DNA of 64,000 bases, taken from Candidatus Goldiibacteriota bacterium HGW-Goldbacteria-1. GTDB lineage: Bacteria > Oederibacteriota > PGYV01. A program made the position numbers and the translations under genes. This document shows, piece by piece, positions 33,264-45,300 of this stretch. Within the stretch, counting starts at the first letter, position 1, and each line of letters begins with the position of its first letter. The notes beneath the pieces were generated by a model that ran no database searches, was not told the origin of the DNA, and was given only the letters and a program-made list of their open reading frames with translations. The stretch spans positions 1-64,000 of the forward strand of contig PGYV01000008.1 in the NCBI GenBank assembly GCA_002839855.1, read 5' to 3'.

Positions 33264-33977
33264 ATGCCGGCAAAAGTGAAGTTTGGTGTAATAGTATTTC
33301 CGGGTTCTAACTGCGATGCCGACTGTAAATGGGCGGCAGAAGAACTTAACCAGAGCGTTGAATACATCTGGCATGATTCAAATAAATCCGCGTTAAATAA
33401 GTATGATGTAATAATAGTGCCGGGCGGTTTTTCTTACGGCGATTATTTAAGGTCCGGCGCCATTGCAAGGTTCGCGCGCGTTATGGACGGTATGAAGGAT
33501 TTTTCGGAAAAAAAAGGCAAGTATGTAATTGGCATCTGCAACGGCTTTCAGATACTGCTGGAAGCGGGAATTTTGCCCGGCGCCATGCTTGTAAACAAAA
33601 ACCTTAAATTCATATGCAAATACATCAACCTTTCGGTTGAAAATACCGACACCCCTTTTACAAGTAAGTTTGCCAAAGGGCAGGTAATAAAGGTTCCGAT
33701 AGCGCATCAGGAAGGCAATTATTTTACTGATGATAAAGATTTAAACGGGCTTATTAAAAATGACCAGATTGCTTTCCGTTATTGTGACGCAAAAGGTAAT
33801 ATTAACGATAATACAAATCCCAATGGTTCGGTTTACGGGATTGCGGGAATAACCAATAAGCGCGGAAACGTGCTTGGAATGATGCCTCATCCGGAACGGG
33901 CAATGACGGTTCAGCTTGGTTCCACGGACGGCAGGCTGGTTTTTGAATCCATCGTAAATTACATCAAGAAAGCCTAA
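33264..33977 (+). CDS. purQ: FGAM synthase glutaminase subunit PurQ
   Basis: This 237-residue class I amidotransferase supplies ammonia to Pur[56 protein letters not shown] (catalytic Cys) and [10 protein letters not shown] (His, Glu) are present. Two ATGs lie side by side (33261 and 33264); AAGGAG spacing favours the second. It lies 18 bases after purS and 10 before purL. Confidence 0.97.
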   Translation: MPAKVKFGVIVFPGSNCDADCKWAAEELNQSVEYIWHDSNKSALNKYDVIIVPGGFSYGDYLRSGAIARFARVMDGMKDFSEKKGKYVIGICNGFQILLEAGILPGAMLVNKNLKFICKYINLSVENTDTPFTSKFAKGQVIKVPIAHQEGNYFTDDKDLNGLIKNDQIAFRYCDAKGNINDNTNPNGSVYGIAGITNKRGNVLGMMPHPERAMTVQLGSTDGRLVFESIVNYIKKA

Positions 33978-33987
33978 GGAGACCAAG

Positions 33988-36300
33988 ATGGCGCGGAAAA
34001 AAGCAAAGAAAAAAACAGTGAAAGAAAAAGCCATGCAGATAGAATATAACGGCTTTGAAATCACGCCGGCAATAATAAAAGAACACGGGTTCAAAGAAGG
34101 CGAATACGAAAATATTCTTAAGATAATGGGGCGCACCCCCACTTATGTTGAACTTGGAATCTTTTCCGCGATGTGGTCAGAACACTGCAGCTACAAGCAC
34201 AGCAAGACCACTTTAAGAAAATTTCCGCATAAGGGAAAATACGTAATTCAGGGGCCCGGAGAAAACGCCGGCATCATAGACAGCGGCACTGACCTTGCAG
34301 TGGCATTTAAAATAGAATCGCACAACCATCCGTCTGCTGTAGAACCTTTTCAGGGCGCGGCTACCGGCGTGGGCGGAATATTAAGGGATGTATTCACGAT
34401 GGGCGCAAGGCCTGTGGCGAATTTAAATTCGTTAAGGTTCGGCAGCCCGCAGTCAAAAAACACCCAGCGCCTTCTGCCGGGTGTGGTTAAAGGCATCGCG
34501 TTTTACGGCAACTGCGTGGGCGTGCCCACTGTCGCCGGTGAAACAGTATTTGAAGACTGCTATGAAGACAACTGCCTTGTAAACGCCATGACAATCGGCG
34601 TGGTGGAAAAGAAAAAAATAATAAAAGCAACTGCCAGGGGAATAGGCAATTCCGTAATGTACATAGGGGCGGCCACCGGCCGCGACGGCATACACGGCGC
34701 CACTTTTGCGTCAGCTGAACTTACGGCAGAAACCGCGGAAAAACGCAGCAATGTTCAGGTAGCGGACCCGTTCATGGAAAAACTTCTGCTTGAAGCGACC
34801 TTAGAATTGATTGACCTCAATATAATGGAAGGCATCCAGGATATGGGCGCGGCGGGCTTAACTTCCAGCGGAACAGAGATGGCTTACAGGGGCGGCGTGG
34901 GAATAGAGCTGTGGATGGATAAAATACCCCAGCGCGAGAAAAACATGAACGCTTATGAAATAATGCTTTCTGAATCGCAGGAGCGCATGCTTTTGGTTGC
35001 CAAGAAAGGCAAAGAAAAAGCGGTTGAAAAGGTTTTAAATAAATGGGGTCTTCACGCGGTGGTAATTGGAAAGGTAATAAAAAAGCCTCATCTTGTAATT
35101 ATTGAAAAAGGCAAAATGGTTGCGGACATGCCTAATTTTCCGCTTACAGACAGCAAGCACCCGCTTTTTCCGCTTAAACATCAGAAAGGCGTAAAACCAA
35201 AATACCTTGAAACCAGCAATATTAACCCTGATAAAATACATTCGCCGGAAGACCTTACAGGCACGCTTAAAAAACTTATCGGGTCGCCCAACATAGCTTC
35301 AAAAGCGGCAATCTGGGAAGAATATGACCACATGGTGCAGACAAACACGGTGACACTGCCGGGTTCCGATGCCGCGGTCATAGATGTAAAGGACAGGGAT
35401 TTTATGATAGCCACGTCAGTTGACTGCAACGGCAGATATACATATCTTGACCCGTACAAAGGCGGCGCAATTGCAATTGCGGAATCCGCAAGAAACGTAA
35501 GTTGTTCCGGCGCGGAGCCAGCTGCATTTACCAACTGCCTTAATTTTGGCAATCCCGAGAATCCGGAAATTTTCTGGCAGTTTGAAAAAGCGGTGGAAGG
35601 CATGTCTGATGCCGCAACAGCATTAAAGACGCCTGTTATTTCGGGCAATGTAAGCTTCTATAACGAAAGCCCAAGCGGGGCTATTTACCCCACACCTACA
35701 GTGGGTATGGTGGGATATATAAAAGGAAAAGAAAAAAAGTATGTGAAACAGTATTTTAAAAGTAATGACGACGCCATACTTATGATAGGCCACACCAAAG
35801 ACGAAATAGGCGCTTCTGAATATTTAAAAGTGGTGCACGGCCTTATAAAAGGGCCTGTGCCTGATATTGACCTTGCCCTTGAAGTAAAGGTGCAGAAAAC
35901 AGTGCGCGACGGCATAAAAGCCGGCCTTGTAAAATCGGCCCACGATATTTCCAAGGGCGGACTTGCGGTAACCATTGCTGAATGCTGCATAACCGGAAAA
36001 ATACACGGCGACCCGATGATAGGCGCGTATGTGGACCTGCAGAGCGACATGAGGCCGGATTCGTTATTATTCGGCGAGACACAGTCCAGAATAATTGTAA
36101 CGTGCGCGAAAGCGGACGTTCATAAATTAAAAAAACTTGGCGCCAAAAATAACGTGATAATAAGCGAGATTGGCAAAACCGGCGGTGAAAAATTGATAAT
36201 AAATATTGACTGGGCGGCCAAATCAAATTCAAAGAAAATTTCCGTGTCAGTGCAGGAGCTTGAAAAAATATGGTCAAACGGAGTAAACCAATATGTGTGA
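33988..36300 (+). CDS. purL: FGAM synthase subunit PurL (small form)
   Basis: This 770-residue AIR-synthase-family ATPase converts FGAR to FGAM with PurS and PurQ. Signatures are [117 protein letters not shown] and [19 protein letters not shown]. The first 17 residues are Lys-rich and may not be translated; an internal Met 17 ([11 protein letters not shown]) is a possible alternative start. It overlaps purF by 8 bases. Confidence 0.97.
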   Translation: MARKKAKKKTVKEKAMQIEYNGFEITPAIIKEHGFKEGEYENILKIMGRTPTYVELGIFSAMWSEHCSYKHSKTTLRKFPHKGKYVIQGPGENAGIIDSGTDLAVAFKIESHNHPSAVEPFQGAATGVGGILRDVFTMGARPVANLNSLRFGSPQSKNTQRLLPGVVKGIAFYGNCVGVPTVAGETVFEDCYEDNCLVNAMTIGVVEKKKIIKATARGIGNSVMYIGAATGRDGIHGATFASAELTAETAEKRSNVQVADPFMEKLLLEATLELIDLNIMEGIQDMGAAGLTSSGTEMAYRGGVGIELWMDKIPQREKNMNAYEIMLSESQERMLLVAKKGKEKAVEKVLNKWGLHAVVIGKVIKKPHLVIIEKGKMVADMPNFPLTDSKHPLFPLKHQKGVKPKYLETSNINPDKIHSPEDLTGTLKKLIGSPNIASKAAIWEEYDHMVQTNTVTLPGSDAAVIDVKDRDFMIATSVDCNGRYTYLDPYKGGAIAIAESARNVSCSGAEPAAFTNCLNFGNPENPEIFWQFEKAVEGMSDAATALKTPVISGNVSFYNESPSGAIYPTPTVGMVGYIKGKEKKYVKQYFKSNDDAILMIGHTKDEIGASEYLKVVHGLIKGPVPDIDLALEVKVQKTVRDGIKAGLVKSAHDISKGGLAVTIAECCITGKIHGDPMIGAYVDLQSDMRPDSLLFGETQSRIIVTCAKADVHKLKKLGAKNNVIISEIGKTGGEKLIINIDWAAKSNSKKISVSVQELEKIWSNGVNQYV

Positions 36301-37705
36301 TTGCATGGATCATCCTAAAGAAGCCTGTGGCATCGTGGGTGTATACGGCCACCCGGAAGCATCTACTTTAACTTATCTTGGGCTTTACGCGCTGCAGCAC
36401 AGGGGGCAGGAAAGCGCCGGCATAGTGACTGTTGATGAAAACAGCAGGGCGCGCGAAATAAAAAGCATGGGCATTGTTGCTGATATATTTGACGAGAAAA
36501 AACTGTCGTTTTTAACCGGAAGCATGTCCATAGGCCACGTCCGTTATTCAACAACCGGTTCATCCGTTATTGAAAATGCGCAGCCTATAAAGGTTGACTA
36601 TGTAAAAGGGCCTCTGGCTGTTGCGCACAACGGCAACCTTGTTAACGCGGATGTAATAAAAAGCAAGCTGGAAGAAGACGGGTCCATATTTGAATCCACC
36701 GCGGACAGCGAAACCCTTGTCCATTTAATTGCAAAAAATAATAAACTGGAATTCGTGGAATCTGTAAAAAAATCACTTGCGGAATTAAAAGGCGCTTTTT
36801 CTTTTGTGGTCTTAAACAAAGACTGCCTGATAGCCGCCCGCGACCCAAACGGGTTTCGCCCGCTTGAAATAGGAAAACTTGACGGCGCGTACATAGTGGC
36901 GTCAGAGACCTGCGCGTTTGACCTTATGAACGCGGAACATATAGGCACAGTGGAACCGGGAGAAGTTGTAATTTTTGATAAAAATGGAATGAGGTCGGAA
37001 AAGTTCGCGGAGCGCGGAAGAAGCGCAATGTGCATCTTTGAATTCATATACTTTGCAAGGCCGGATTCATATATTTTCGGCAGAAACGTTTCTGATATCC
37101 GTAGGGAACTTGGAAGGCAGCTTGGGCGCGAATCTCATGTGGACGCGGATATTGTAATACCGGTTCCGGATTCAGGCGTATCAGCCGCAATAGGTTATTC
37201 TGAAGGCACGGGTGTTAAGTTTGACATGGGGCTTATAAGAAACCATTATGTGGGCAGGACGTTCATTGAACCTTCTCAGAATATCAGGGATTTTGGCGTA
37301 AGGATAAAATTAAACGCGGTTAAACCGCTGTTAAAAGATAAAAGGGTTGTGGTTGTGGATGATTCCATAGTCCGCGGCACGACAAGCAGAAAGATAATAA
37401 AGATGATAAGGAACGCCGGCGCGAAAGAGATTCATTACAGAATATCTTCGCCGCCCATTTATAACCCGTGTTTTTACGGAATGGATTTCCCCACTAAGAC
37501 AGAACTTATAGCCAACAGCCACACATCTGAAGAAATAAAAAAATATCTGCGCGTTGACTCTTTTGCGTATCTTACAATTGACGGGCTTATAAAATCAGTA
37601 TCCGGAAGAAAAGACAAGTTCTGCATGGCATGCTTCGACGGCGACTATCCCGTAAGCTTGGACGTATCAGGGGATGTGAATAAGATTAGATTTGAAAAGT
37701 GTTAA
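36293..37705 (+). CDS. purF: Amidophosphoribosyltransferase (Fe-S type)
   Basis: This 470-residue enzyme catalyses the first committed step of purine synthesis. An 11-residue propeptide precedes the catalytic Cys12 in [11 protein letters not shown], as in Bacillus Pur[35 protein letters not shown] and the PRPP loop [17 protein letters not shown] are present. Cysteines in [15 protein letters not shown] and the C-terminal [11 protein letters not shown] match the ligands of the 4Fe-4S cluster of the Bacillus-type enzyme. It ends the pur operon, followed by a hairpin terminator. Confidence 0.97.
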   Translation: MCDCMDHPKEACGIVGVYGHPEASTLTYLGLYALQHRGQESAGIVTVDENSRAREIKSMGIVADIFDEKKLSFLTGSMSIGHVRYSTTGSSVIENAQPIKVDYVKGPLAVAHNGNLVNADVIKSKLEEDGSIFESTADSETLVHLIAKNNKLEFVESVKKSLAELKGAFSFVVLNKDCLIAARDPNGFRPLEIGKLDGAYIVASETCAFDLMNAEHIGTVEPGEVVIFDKNGMRSEKFAERGRSAMCIFEFIYFARPDSYIFGRNVSDIRRELGRQLGRESHVDADIVIPVPDSGVSAAIGYSEGTGVKFDMGLIRNHYVGRTFIEPSQNIRDFGVRIKLNAVKPLLKDKRVVVVDDSIVRGTTSRKIIKMIRNAGAKEIHYRISSPPIYNPCFYGMDFPTKTELIANSHTSEEIKKYLRVDSFAYLTIDGLIKSVSGRKDKFCMACFDGDYPVSLDVSGDVNKIRFEKC

Positions 37706-37736
37706 ATAGTATCAGTATTTGTAGTGTTTTATAGAT

Positions 37737-37773
37737 TTTGTAGGGACAGCGCTCCCGCGCTGTCCGTGTTTTT
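37737..37773. terminator. Hairpin terminator after purF, a short copy of palindrome family D
   Basis: GGACAGCGC-TCCC-GCGCTGTCC followed by GTG and T5 can terminate the pur operon. The preceding TTTGTAGGGACAGCG and following CGCTGTCCG are the same ends as the 30381 and 60832 elements, so it seems to be a collapsed repeat reused as a terminator. The rest of the gap to 37957 is AT-rich and holds nothing I recognise. Confidence 0.7.
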
Positions 37774-37957
37774 AAAATAAATAATAATGCCAGCACATAT
37801 AACTTTTATCTAATCTTGTCCTTTATTGTAGAGGCATAATATATTACGTATCGGAACGGGACATGCCCAAAAATTGCGAGTTTTATATAAAGATTAAAAT
37901 AATAATCGTATTTTTTGAAAAAAGTTGGTTAAGAGTTTTAGATTTAAAGTTAAGTTG

Positions 37958-38584
37958 TTAAAAACTGTGACTATATCCCAGTGTAAGTATATTAACGGTG
38001 TTGTCAGGGAGATAAGAAATGCGGTAGTTAATAAATATTCCTCCCCAATCAAAATCCATGCTTGTATATAAACCCAGTACAAAAAGTCTTATAGCTATAT
38101 AAGGTTTGTCATACTTAATAGTATCAGAATAGAACATTGTATTGTCTGCGTCATCATAGTATTTATCTATATCTGTTTTACTTTCGAAGAAGATATAATT
38201 TGGTCCATAAGACGGGCTTACTTTAAGAAAGTCAAAAAACACAAAAGTATATCCCACAGAAGGAATAATACTGAAAAAACTGTTTTGTGTTTCGGTTTTT
38301 ATTGTAAAATTCGGGGGTGAATATTCCAGGTAAGGCCTTGGTAGTGATGCGTTCCAGGACTTGTGTTTTTTGATAAAATTATAACTTAATGAAAAATCTA
38401 TAAACAAATTTTTATTTTCTTGGAAGTAGTGTCTGTAAGAAATGCCATTAAAAACACCCAATATGTTTGTTGATATCTCATTACTATCCGGCAGTATTAA
38501 GCCGGATTCTATTGAAAAACTGTTATTAGCATATACCCGTGTAAATGCTGTAAATAATAATAAAATAAAGATTATATTTTTCAT
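37958..38584 (-). CDS. Small outer-membrane beta-barrel-like protein
   Basis: The 208-residue protein has a signal peptide (MKNIIFILLLFTAFTRVYA) and alternating strands, such as NLFIDFSLSYNFIKK, SFFSIIPSVGYTFVFFDFLKVSPSYG and IFINYRISYLP. It ends LGYSHSF with the terminal phenylalanine of barrel insertion signals. It is divergent from the lipoprotein gene, 59 bases away, so the promoters must be packed in that gap; a TATGAT-like -10 is visible on the minus strand. The gene is much more AT-rich than the pur operon. The family is unknown. Confidence 0.72.
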   Translation of the reverse strand: MKNIIFILLLFTAFTRVYANNSFSIESGLILPDSNEISTNILGVFNGISYRHYFQENKNLFIDFSLSYNFIKKHKSWNASLPRPYLEYSPPNFTIKTETQNSFFSIIPSVGYTFVFFDFLKVSPSYGPNYIFFESKTDIDKYYDDADNTMFYSDTIKYDKPYIAIRLFVLGLYTSMDFDWGGIFINYRISYLPDNTVNILTLGYSHSF

Positions 38585-38643
38585 TTAAATATGTTATCAT
38601 AATTTAATGTTTTTTGAAACTAAAAAATGAAGGGTTTAGGGTG

Positions 38644-41460
38644 ATGAAACTAAAATTATTTCTATATATTATTTTTATTCCTTTGATTTTAGGTGGGTGT
38701 TTTGATACTCAGGGTGTGCCTCCAGATTATCCTTTTGGTCAAGAATTATGGAACTTTGAAGATAATGGTATATGTAGGTCTGATGGGTATATTTCTGTTT
38801 CTTATAATATCTTCACTGGATCAGGCTTTTGTGGTGAAAAATTATTATTGGAGAATGATACTGATATTAAATTAGATTGTGGTATTCAGGTTGATCTACC
38901 AGGGAATACGGAAAATCAGAGTTGTATTGAATGCAATAGAGAGACAAATTATTTTTCGGATTCTTATAGAGAAGAAAACATGAATTCAACGTTTCCTGAT
39001 AGGATTGGTAAATTAAGGATATTTATTAAACCAGTCAACGAACCTGGTGGTTGGAATCCCACAACTACTGTTTATAAAGATTTTGATATTGCAATGCCGT
39101 TTAAAATGAGCGATCCACCGGAATCGAATAATTTCGCTTGGAGTCGTGCGTTAAAAATACCAATTGATCCAGCCTGGAAATTTGATGATAAAGATGAGCT
39201 GACAGTTTATATTCGATTTGCTATAGAACGACAAGATAGATTGTCTCAAATCTATAAGTGTCAATATTTGGGTCTGTTAAATTGGCAATGCATATCTTGG
39301 AAAGCGCATAAAAGAGATTATAAATACATTGAGCAAATGATTACTTTAAAGAAGAATGTAAGTGATTGTATTGAACCGGCGAAATTACCTTATTGTTCTC
39401 CTTTGATATATTCAACACCAAATCCTACACTTACAGCTGTTTATGTTATGACCGTATCTGCATATAACACAATGGTTTCAGTTCGTGATACCCAAACTGC
39501 GACCGCCCGATTATCTTATACACCTACCCCGACTTTTGATTCTGATGAATATATACAAGGTGAAATAAATGCCACAAAAACTGCAATTGCAGAGCAATCG
39601 GAGCAAACATATTTAAATGCAACAGAAACGATGATTCAAGAAGTTTTTGAATCTATGAGAGCAACTCAAACAGAGGTTGTACAGGCGACAGAAACTGCAT
39701 TAGCGAATGCTACAATGACAGTAACTATTACAGATAGTGATTATTTTTATGTTGAATATTTTCCAGAAAACGCGAATGATTTTGTTAAAGTTCATTATAT
39801 GTTGTACAATGCTGCAAGCGAGGTGAAGGTACAAATAAAGAGCGGGGAAACGGTAGTTCTTGAAAAAACTGATTTAAGCAAAGCCATTGGTGAAAATATT
39901 TGGACATGGGATTTTAAAAATAATGAAGGCGTTATAGTAAAACCATGGGAATATGAATTAGTAGTATTTGTTAATGGTTTGCCGATTCAAAGTATTGAAG
40001 ATACCCCCTGCCGCATAGGTGTTTTCAATAATAATGAGTTTAATGTTGAATTCAAAACGGAGAAAAGTTCTTTTGCGGTTGAGTGTACTCCTGTAGATAA
40101 TTCGGACGTATTTAGAAATCCTTATCCGGGTCCACAACATCAGTCGAAATATATGGGTGGTTTTAAAAGTAATTTTCTAGGAACTGATCTTTACTATCCT
40201 TCAAGAATAAAAAAAATATATTACAAAGATGATAATTCTCTAGTGCTATTTAATTCGGAAAATGCTGAGGAAGTGACGGTTAATTCATTTATGTATTTGG
40301 GATATACTACGACATCATATTCAATTGCGGTTCAACAGCTGCAAAGAATGCTTAATATTGTTTTGACTAGTTATAGAAATTATATTGGTGAAGGTGTTTT
40401 TGATTATACTAGAATTAAACAAGATGGATTATGGGGAAATGATTTGAATTCTGCTGTTGAAAAGTACATACAGTATCGTAGAATTATTAAGCGTGATCTT
40501 GCGTTTGGGGAATATTCAAATGTAACGGATGATATTTTACATATGTATCATAATTTAGGTCCGCTTTCTCCTCAATTGGTTACTGATTATTATAGAAAGT
40601 ATGTTGTTAATTCTGCATTTCTGGAAGTGTTAATGGAAGAAGCTAAGATTTATGATAACATAACTCCGTTTGATCCCGAATATGATGGAATGGCTTTTCG
40701 AGATAGTTTATTTGATTTAATTGATTCATTAAGTGCAGATTTTTCGATTAGGCCTGAAAGTATTGAAGTTAATATGTTTGCTGCTTTTTTAAAAGCGATT
40801 ATTCAAAAAGAATCGTATTTTATTCATATGAGAAGTTGTGGGGAAATCACATTTTCGGCTACTAAAGCAAGAGGGTATGGGCAGCTTACTGATGTGGCTA
40901 TTACGGATGACAGAGGGAAAACGAAAGATTATTTAGAAGAACCAGTTGGAGAGAAAGTATATCAATCACAAATTAATCTTGGTTTTACGGCAAGGTTTTT
41001 AGCACAGATGATTGATGACACGTATTATTCTTTTCCAAGTAGTACATATAATCTAGATAGTTTTAAAAGAATTAAATTAGCAGCAGCTTTTTATAATACT
41101 GGAATGGGTTATGTTGTAACGAATGGATTCAGTATTTTCAAGTATTTAGGTATTGATACTCCTGCGGAATTCGCGTCATCGAAATATAGTAACGATGTGG
41201 AAAAGGTGGTTGAAGCGGCAATTACTAAAATGACAAATGCCAATAAAACGACTGTTTCAAAAGTGGTAGGTACAAGGACATATACGATAAAGCTAAGTAA
41301 ATTGCAAGAGTTGAGGAGTTACTTAAATGCGATTTTTATTAATGAGACCAGATATTTGGGCGATACAAGCATAAGTTATAATGGTTATTATGGTTATTAT
41401 CTTTCAAATTCTGATGATACGACTTTTAAAAATACATATTTTGGGAGGATTGCAAATTGA
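38644..41460 (+). CDS. Lipoprotein with peptidoglycan-binding-like and lytic-transglycosylase-like domains
   Basis: The 938-residue protein begins MKLKLFLYIIFIPLILGGC, a signal peptide with an LGGC lipobox, so it is lipid-anchored. Residues about 255-360 are a Thr/Ala-rich linker with TPTPT and ATETA-type motifs. A FlgD-like Ig module (about 365-460) has WTWDFKNNEGVIVKPWEYELVVFV. At about 555-610, VQQLQRMLN...RIKQDGLWGNDLNSAVEKYIQY looks like a peptidoglycan-binding domain. At about 705-830, FLKAIIQKESYF, ARGYGQLTDVA, NLGFTARFLAQMI and AAFYNTGMGY follow the SLT motif order (catalytic Glu in KES). It may locally open peptidoglycan for the giant protein that follows. Composition is AT-rich. Confidence 0.72.
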   Translation: MKLKLFLYIIFIPLILGGCFDTQGVPPDYPFGQELWNFEDNGICRSDGYISVSYNIFTGSGFCGEKLLLENDTDIKLDCGIQVDLPGNTENQSCIECNRETNYFSDSYREENMNSTFPDRIGKLRIFIKPVNEPGGWNPTTTVYKDFDIAMPFKMSDPPESNNFAWSRALKIPIDPAWKFDDKDELTVYIRFAIERQDRLSQIYKCQYLGLLNWQCISWKAHKRDYKYIEQMITLKKNVSDCIEPAKLPYCSPLIYSTPNPTLTAVYVMTVSAYNTMVSVRDTQTATARLSYTPTPTFDSDEYIQGEINATKTAIAEQSEQTYLNATETMIQEVFESMRATQTEVVQATETALANATMTVTITDSDYFYVEYFPENANDFVKVHYMLYNAASEVKVQIKSGETVVLEKTDLSKAIGENIWTWDFKNNEGVIVKPWEYELVVFVNGLPIQSIEDTPCRIGVFNNNEFNVEFKTEKSSFAVECTPVDNSDVFRNPYPGPQHQSKYMGGFKSNFLGTDLYYPSRIKKIYYKDDNSLVLFNSENAEEVTVNSFMYLGYTTTSYSIAVQQLQRMLNIVLTSYRNYIGEGVFDYTRIKQDGLWGNDLNSAVEKYIQYRRIIKRDLAFGEYSNVTDDILHMYHNLGPLSPQLVTDYYRKYVVNSAFLEVLMEEAKIYDNITPFDPEYDGMAFRDSLFDLIDSLSADFSIRPESIEVNMFAAFLKAIIQKESYFIHMRSCGEITFSATKARGYGQLTDVAITDDRGKTKDYLEEPVGEKVYQSQINLGFTARFLAQMIDDTYYSFPSSTYNLDSFKRIKLAAAFYNTGMGYVVTNGFSIFKYLGIDTPAEFASSKYSNDVEKVVEAAITKMTNANKTTVSKVVGTRTYTIKLSKLQELRSYLNAIFINETRYLGDTSISYNGYYGYYLSNSDDTTFKNTYFGRIAN

Positions 41461-42356
41461 AGAAAATATATATGTTGTTATTTATGTTTGTGTTAACTTG
41501 TAATCTGATTGCAAATAAAACTATTTCGAGTCAAGATAATCAGGTAATCATCAGGGAAGATTTAAATCAAGATAGTGTAATAGAATCAATAGTTCAACCT
41601 GTTTCTGTTCATGATAAAGCTCAAATAAAATATTTAGATAAAAACAATGTAGAAAAGATTATTGAAAGGGATATTGCTGAACTAAATGGACAAGAAACTG
41701 ATGGTGTTGTTGAATATATAAATGTGATAGGACCAAGTGATAAAAAAAGTGTTATTTATTGTGGTAACTTGTACAGGGTCCACGAAGAACGTGATTATTT
41801 GGCTGGTTTTTTTGTGACTATTTACAAGTTTAATGGAACGGATTTTCGTCGTGTATATGAAGCGAATGTAGATTATAGTATTGATGTTAGCAAGCTGAAG
41901 AGGGTACAGAAGAGTTCAAAAGGCGGGTTAACGGAAAAGGATTCAATTAAATTTGTATTAGTAGATCAAAAAAAAATGTATCTACTTGTTCAAGGTGATG
42001 TAAATGCATATGTTTTTGATGAAGGTGGTTTAATTAAAACTATTAAACTGCAAAAAAACACTGATGAAATAGATTCGTTTGTTTATATAAAAAAAGATGA
42101 TGAGATTAAACTTATTATAAAGAAATTTGGGATGAATAAAATTAAGATTTGGTCGTCAAAGACAAATACAATTGTAGACTATTTTACAATAGAATCAGAA
42201 GAACCTATAAGTACTTTTATGGGTTATGATACAAATGATGAAATCATGGTGCGTGTTAAAAAAGGACTTGAATACAGGATGAAAAAAATTAAATATGACA
42301 AAATTCAAAAAAAGATTAATGAAATTTCAGAGGAAAAGTATGAAAAAGTTTATTAA
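41457..42356 (+). CDS. Secreted protein of unknown function
   Basis: The 299-residue protein starts at TTG 41457, overlapping the previous stop (TTGA), with GGGAGG upstream. A signal peptide (MKKIYMLLFMFVLTCNLIA) is followed by a strand-rich protein with DLNQDSVIESIVQPV, VIYCGNLYRVHEERDYLAGFFVTIYKFNGTDFRRVYEANV and repeated short strands, reminiscent of a small beta propeller. No catalytic motif is evident. It is AT-rich like the lipoprotein gene. It overlaps the giant gene by 17 bases, so the three genes are one operon. Confidence 0.68.
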   Translation: MKKIYMLLFMFVLTCNLIANKTISSQDNQVIIREDLNQDSVIESIVQPVSVHDKAQIKYLDKNNVEKIIERDIAELNGQETDGVVEYINVIGPSDKKSVIYCGNLYRVHEERDYLAGFFVTIYKFNGTDFRRVYEANVDYSIDVSKLKRVQKSSKGGLTEKDSIKFVLVDQKKMYLLVQGDVNAYVFDEGGLIKTIKLQKNTDEIDSFVYIKKDDEIKLIIKKFGMNKIKIWSSKTNTIVDYFTIESEEPISTFMGYDTNDEIMVRVKKGLEYRMKKIKYDKIQKKINEISEEKYEKVY

Positions 42357-45300
42357 AATAGTATTTTTACTTATTATTGGTATTTTTTTAATGAATTCAT
42401 TTGCATTCGCGGAAATGCAAAGAATGAAATATGACGGTAAAGAATTATATATAGATAATTTAAAATGCATAAAAGAATTTAAAAATATTCTTTTTAATGG
42501 TATACAAGATGTTGCTGTGGTTAAAGTAAATGGAGATCCTTTGGATGACGCTACAGGTAATGAAACGTCATCAATACCCACCGCTTTTGCTTTGGATAGA
42601 ACGGGTTATGTTATTTGGAGTTCATTCAATGATAAAGATGATAAATTTAAATTTGATGTAACTAATGTTAAAATGGTATTTCCGCAAGGTATGGCGTGTG
42701 ATGCCACGGATAAACTTATTGTTACAGATACGTATAATGATAGACTATTAGAATTTACAATATCGATTAAGAGAGATGAGAGTGACAATAAAGTTGGAAT
42801 AAAATTGGAACAAACTGCAATTTATGGCAGTACTGGAATAAATTTAGGTGCTTTTGATAGACCGTGGGGTGTTTGTTATGATTACGATGGAAATATTTAT
42901 GTAACAGATGTAAATAATTTTAGAATTCAGAAATATAATAAAGATAATTCTACGTGGTATTCTTTTGGTGAGGGAAAAGGAAAAGGAAATTTTAAATTTA
43001 AATTTATTAGCGATGTTGCTGTCGATAGGAATGGTAATATTTTTGTTTGTGATAATGGTAATAACAGGATTGTAAAGTATGATGCTAATTTTAACTATCT
43101 TGGTGAAACTCAAGGTGTTGACGGGGCAGGTAATGTTTTAAATAAAGGATATAACAAATTGGATGTCGATAATTATGGTAACGTATATGCGATAGTGTCT
43201 TCGAAGGGAATGGTATATGTTTTGGGAAATAATCTTACTGGTATTTCCGAATCGTTTCAATATACGACTGCGAAATCGGTAGCTGTCTGTAAAAAAACAA
43301 ATAGAATAATTATTGCGGGCGAAATGCAAGGGCACATATATAAGATTGGTGCTACAATAAAAAACGCATTTCTTTCTTTTAATACTATTTGGTCAAAAAC
43401 AAACGGTAGTGAGTATTATAGCAATGATTCGAAAATTAATTTTGATGTTACAACTCCGGGTGGTGTTTTAACAATAAAAACGTATCGATTAGGAGATTTA
43501 ACGTCAGGAGTTGTTAATTTTTTTTCTTCGTTATTTATTCAACCACCTCAAATAAAGAAAAGTGAAAGTTTTGGTTTCGTAACTTCTAATAATTATACGA
43601 TGAGTGTTTTACCTTTTGACCAAGAGGGGGTAAAGTATCCTGAGGGTTTATATTCTTGCAGTGTGAATATAGAAGATAGTATTTTTCCTAACATGTCTAA
43701 TAATGAAATATTAAGTTTTAAAATTATTTATGATGATATTCCGCCTGTTGTTAAAAACATATATATATTTGATAGGGAAGCGGTAGATGAAAGAAACGGC
43801 TATATTTTTATTCGTTCGGACGCCAGATTTGGAATACAAGCTATTGACGAGGACAATTTTTCTAATACGAGAGGGTACATAACGAATAATGGTTCTGGAA
43901 TTAAACAGTATCAGTATTGTGTGGGAAGTGGTACAAATTGGAGTGAATGGAGAAACGTTTCGAAAAAAGAAGCTAAATTTAGTTTGCGGGATACGGATGG
44001 AAGTTATGGGATAAATAATATAGTGTATTTGAAATGTCGTGCGATAGATAATGTTGACAATATTGGCGTGGAATATCAATATGAAAAACCGATTCATATC
44101 GGATGGGAAAAAATTAATAATTTCTGGGCGGATGGGGTTTATAAGGTAAGTGATACGGAAATTTGGTTTCGTGGCGGGAATATTAATAAATTTAAAGATA
44201 ATAGGGAAAATAAAAACGTAAAATTAAAGGATGTTTATCCCTATAATTTGTATGACGATGTAATGAGATATAATGGAAAAGAATTTGAATTTATAGCACT
44301 TGATGAGGCTAAGATTCTACCCGAAAATATTATTGGTTACAGGTCAGGCGTTGATCCGGGCGATGATGGATTCTTTGATTATGATATTTGTGTTCCTAAA
44401 TCCCGTTTTGTAGTTGGTTTGGACAAGTATGTTTTTGGTCCTTTGAGTTATTGGGATAAAAGGGGGACGGTAAAAAACTATTCTAAGTATACGGAAATAA
44501 TGAAAACTAATAATGGGCATCTTCATGATGACCAATTCTCAATGGATGCGGCTCTTAATATTTACGACGCCGTGTATCCATATAAAGCTTTTATTGTAGG
44601 TACTGACGGTAACATATATGGCGTTGATGAAAACTATAATGTAAGTTCCCCGCTACATTCGTTTGGTACGCAGTTAACCAAAATTAAAATCGGTGAAAAC
44701 GGATTGTATTATGTTTTATCAACAGATAAAAAAATATATAGAAATAACGCTGTAAATGATTTGGTTAATTGGACGCAAATAAATCCGGATACAGCCTATA
44801 ATTCCATACTTACTGATTGTCATTTTTTTTCTGACGGTTCGGGATGGGTTCTGGGTCAGAGCGGTATTATTGGATTTTATGACGGTGCTGTCTGGGATTT
44901 TTCTTATTCCAAGGTATGGCCAAGCAATGTTACGATGAATTGTATTTATATGAAGGATAAAGATACAGGATGGATAGCCGCAGGGGGAGGAAGGCTTTTT
45001 CAGTGGAATCATAATACAAAAATCTGGGATGAAACAATTCCGTGGCCTGATTTTACCGGAAATTATACTTTTGTTGTTGCTGACAAAAATACCCTTTGGA
45101 TTGGCGGCGCTGTAGCGGCAGAATTTAACATGGAAATTAGTAAAATTTTTGAGCCGGCAATACTGTTAAAGAGCACAATTGGTAAAGAATATATACCTGT
45201 CAAAAGGCCGGTTGGATTGGAAGTTGTTTCAAGACCAAATAGCATAATGCTTTCATGGAAGCCGGGGGAAAATGGCGAAGATTATCAAATTATTGGTTAC

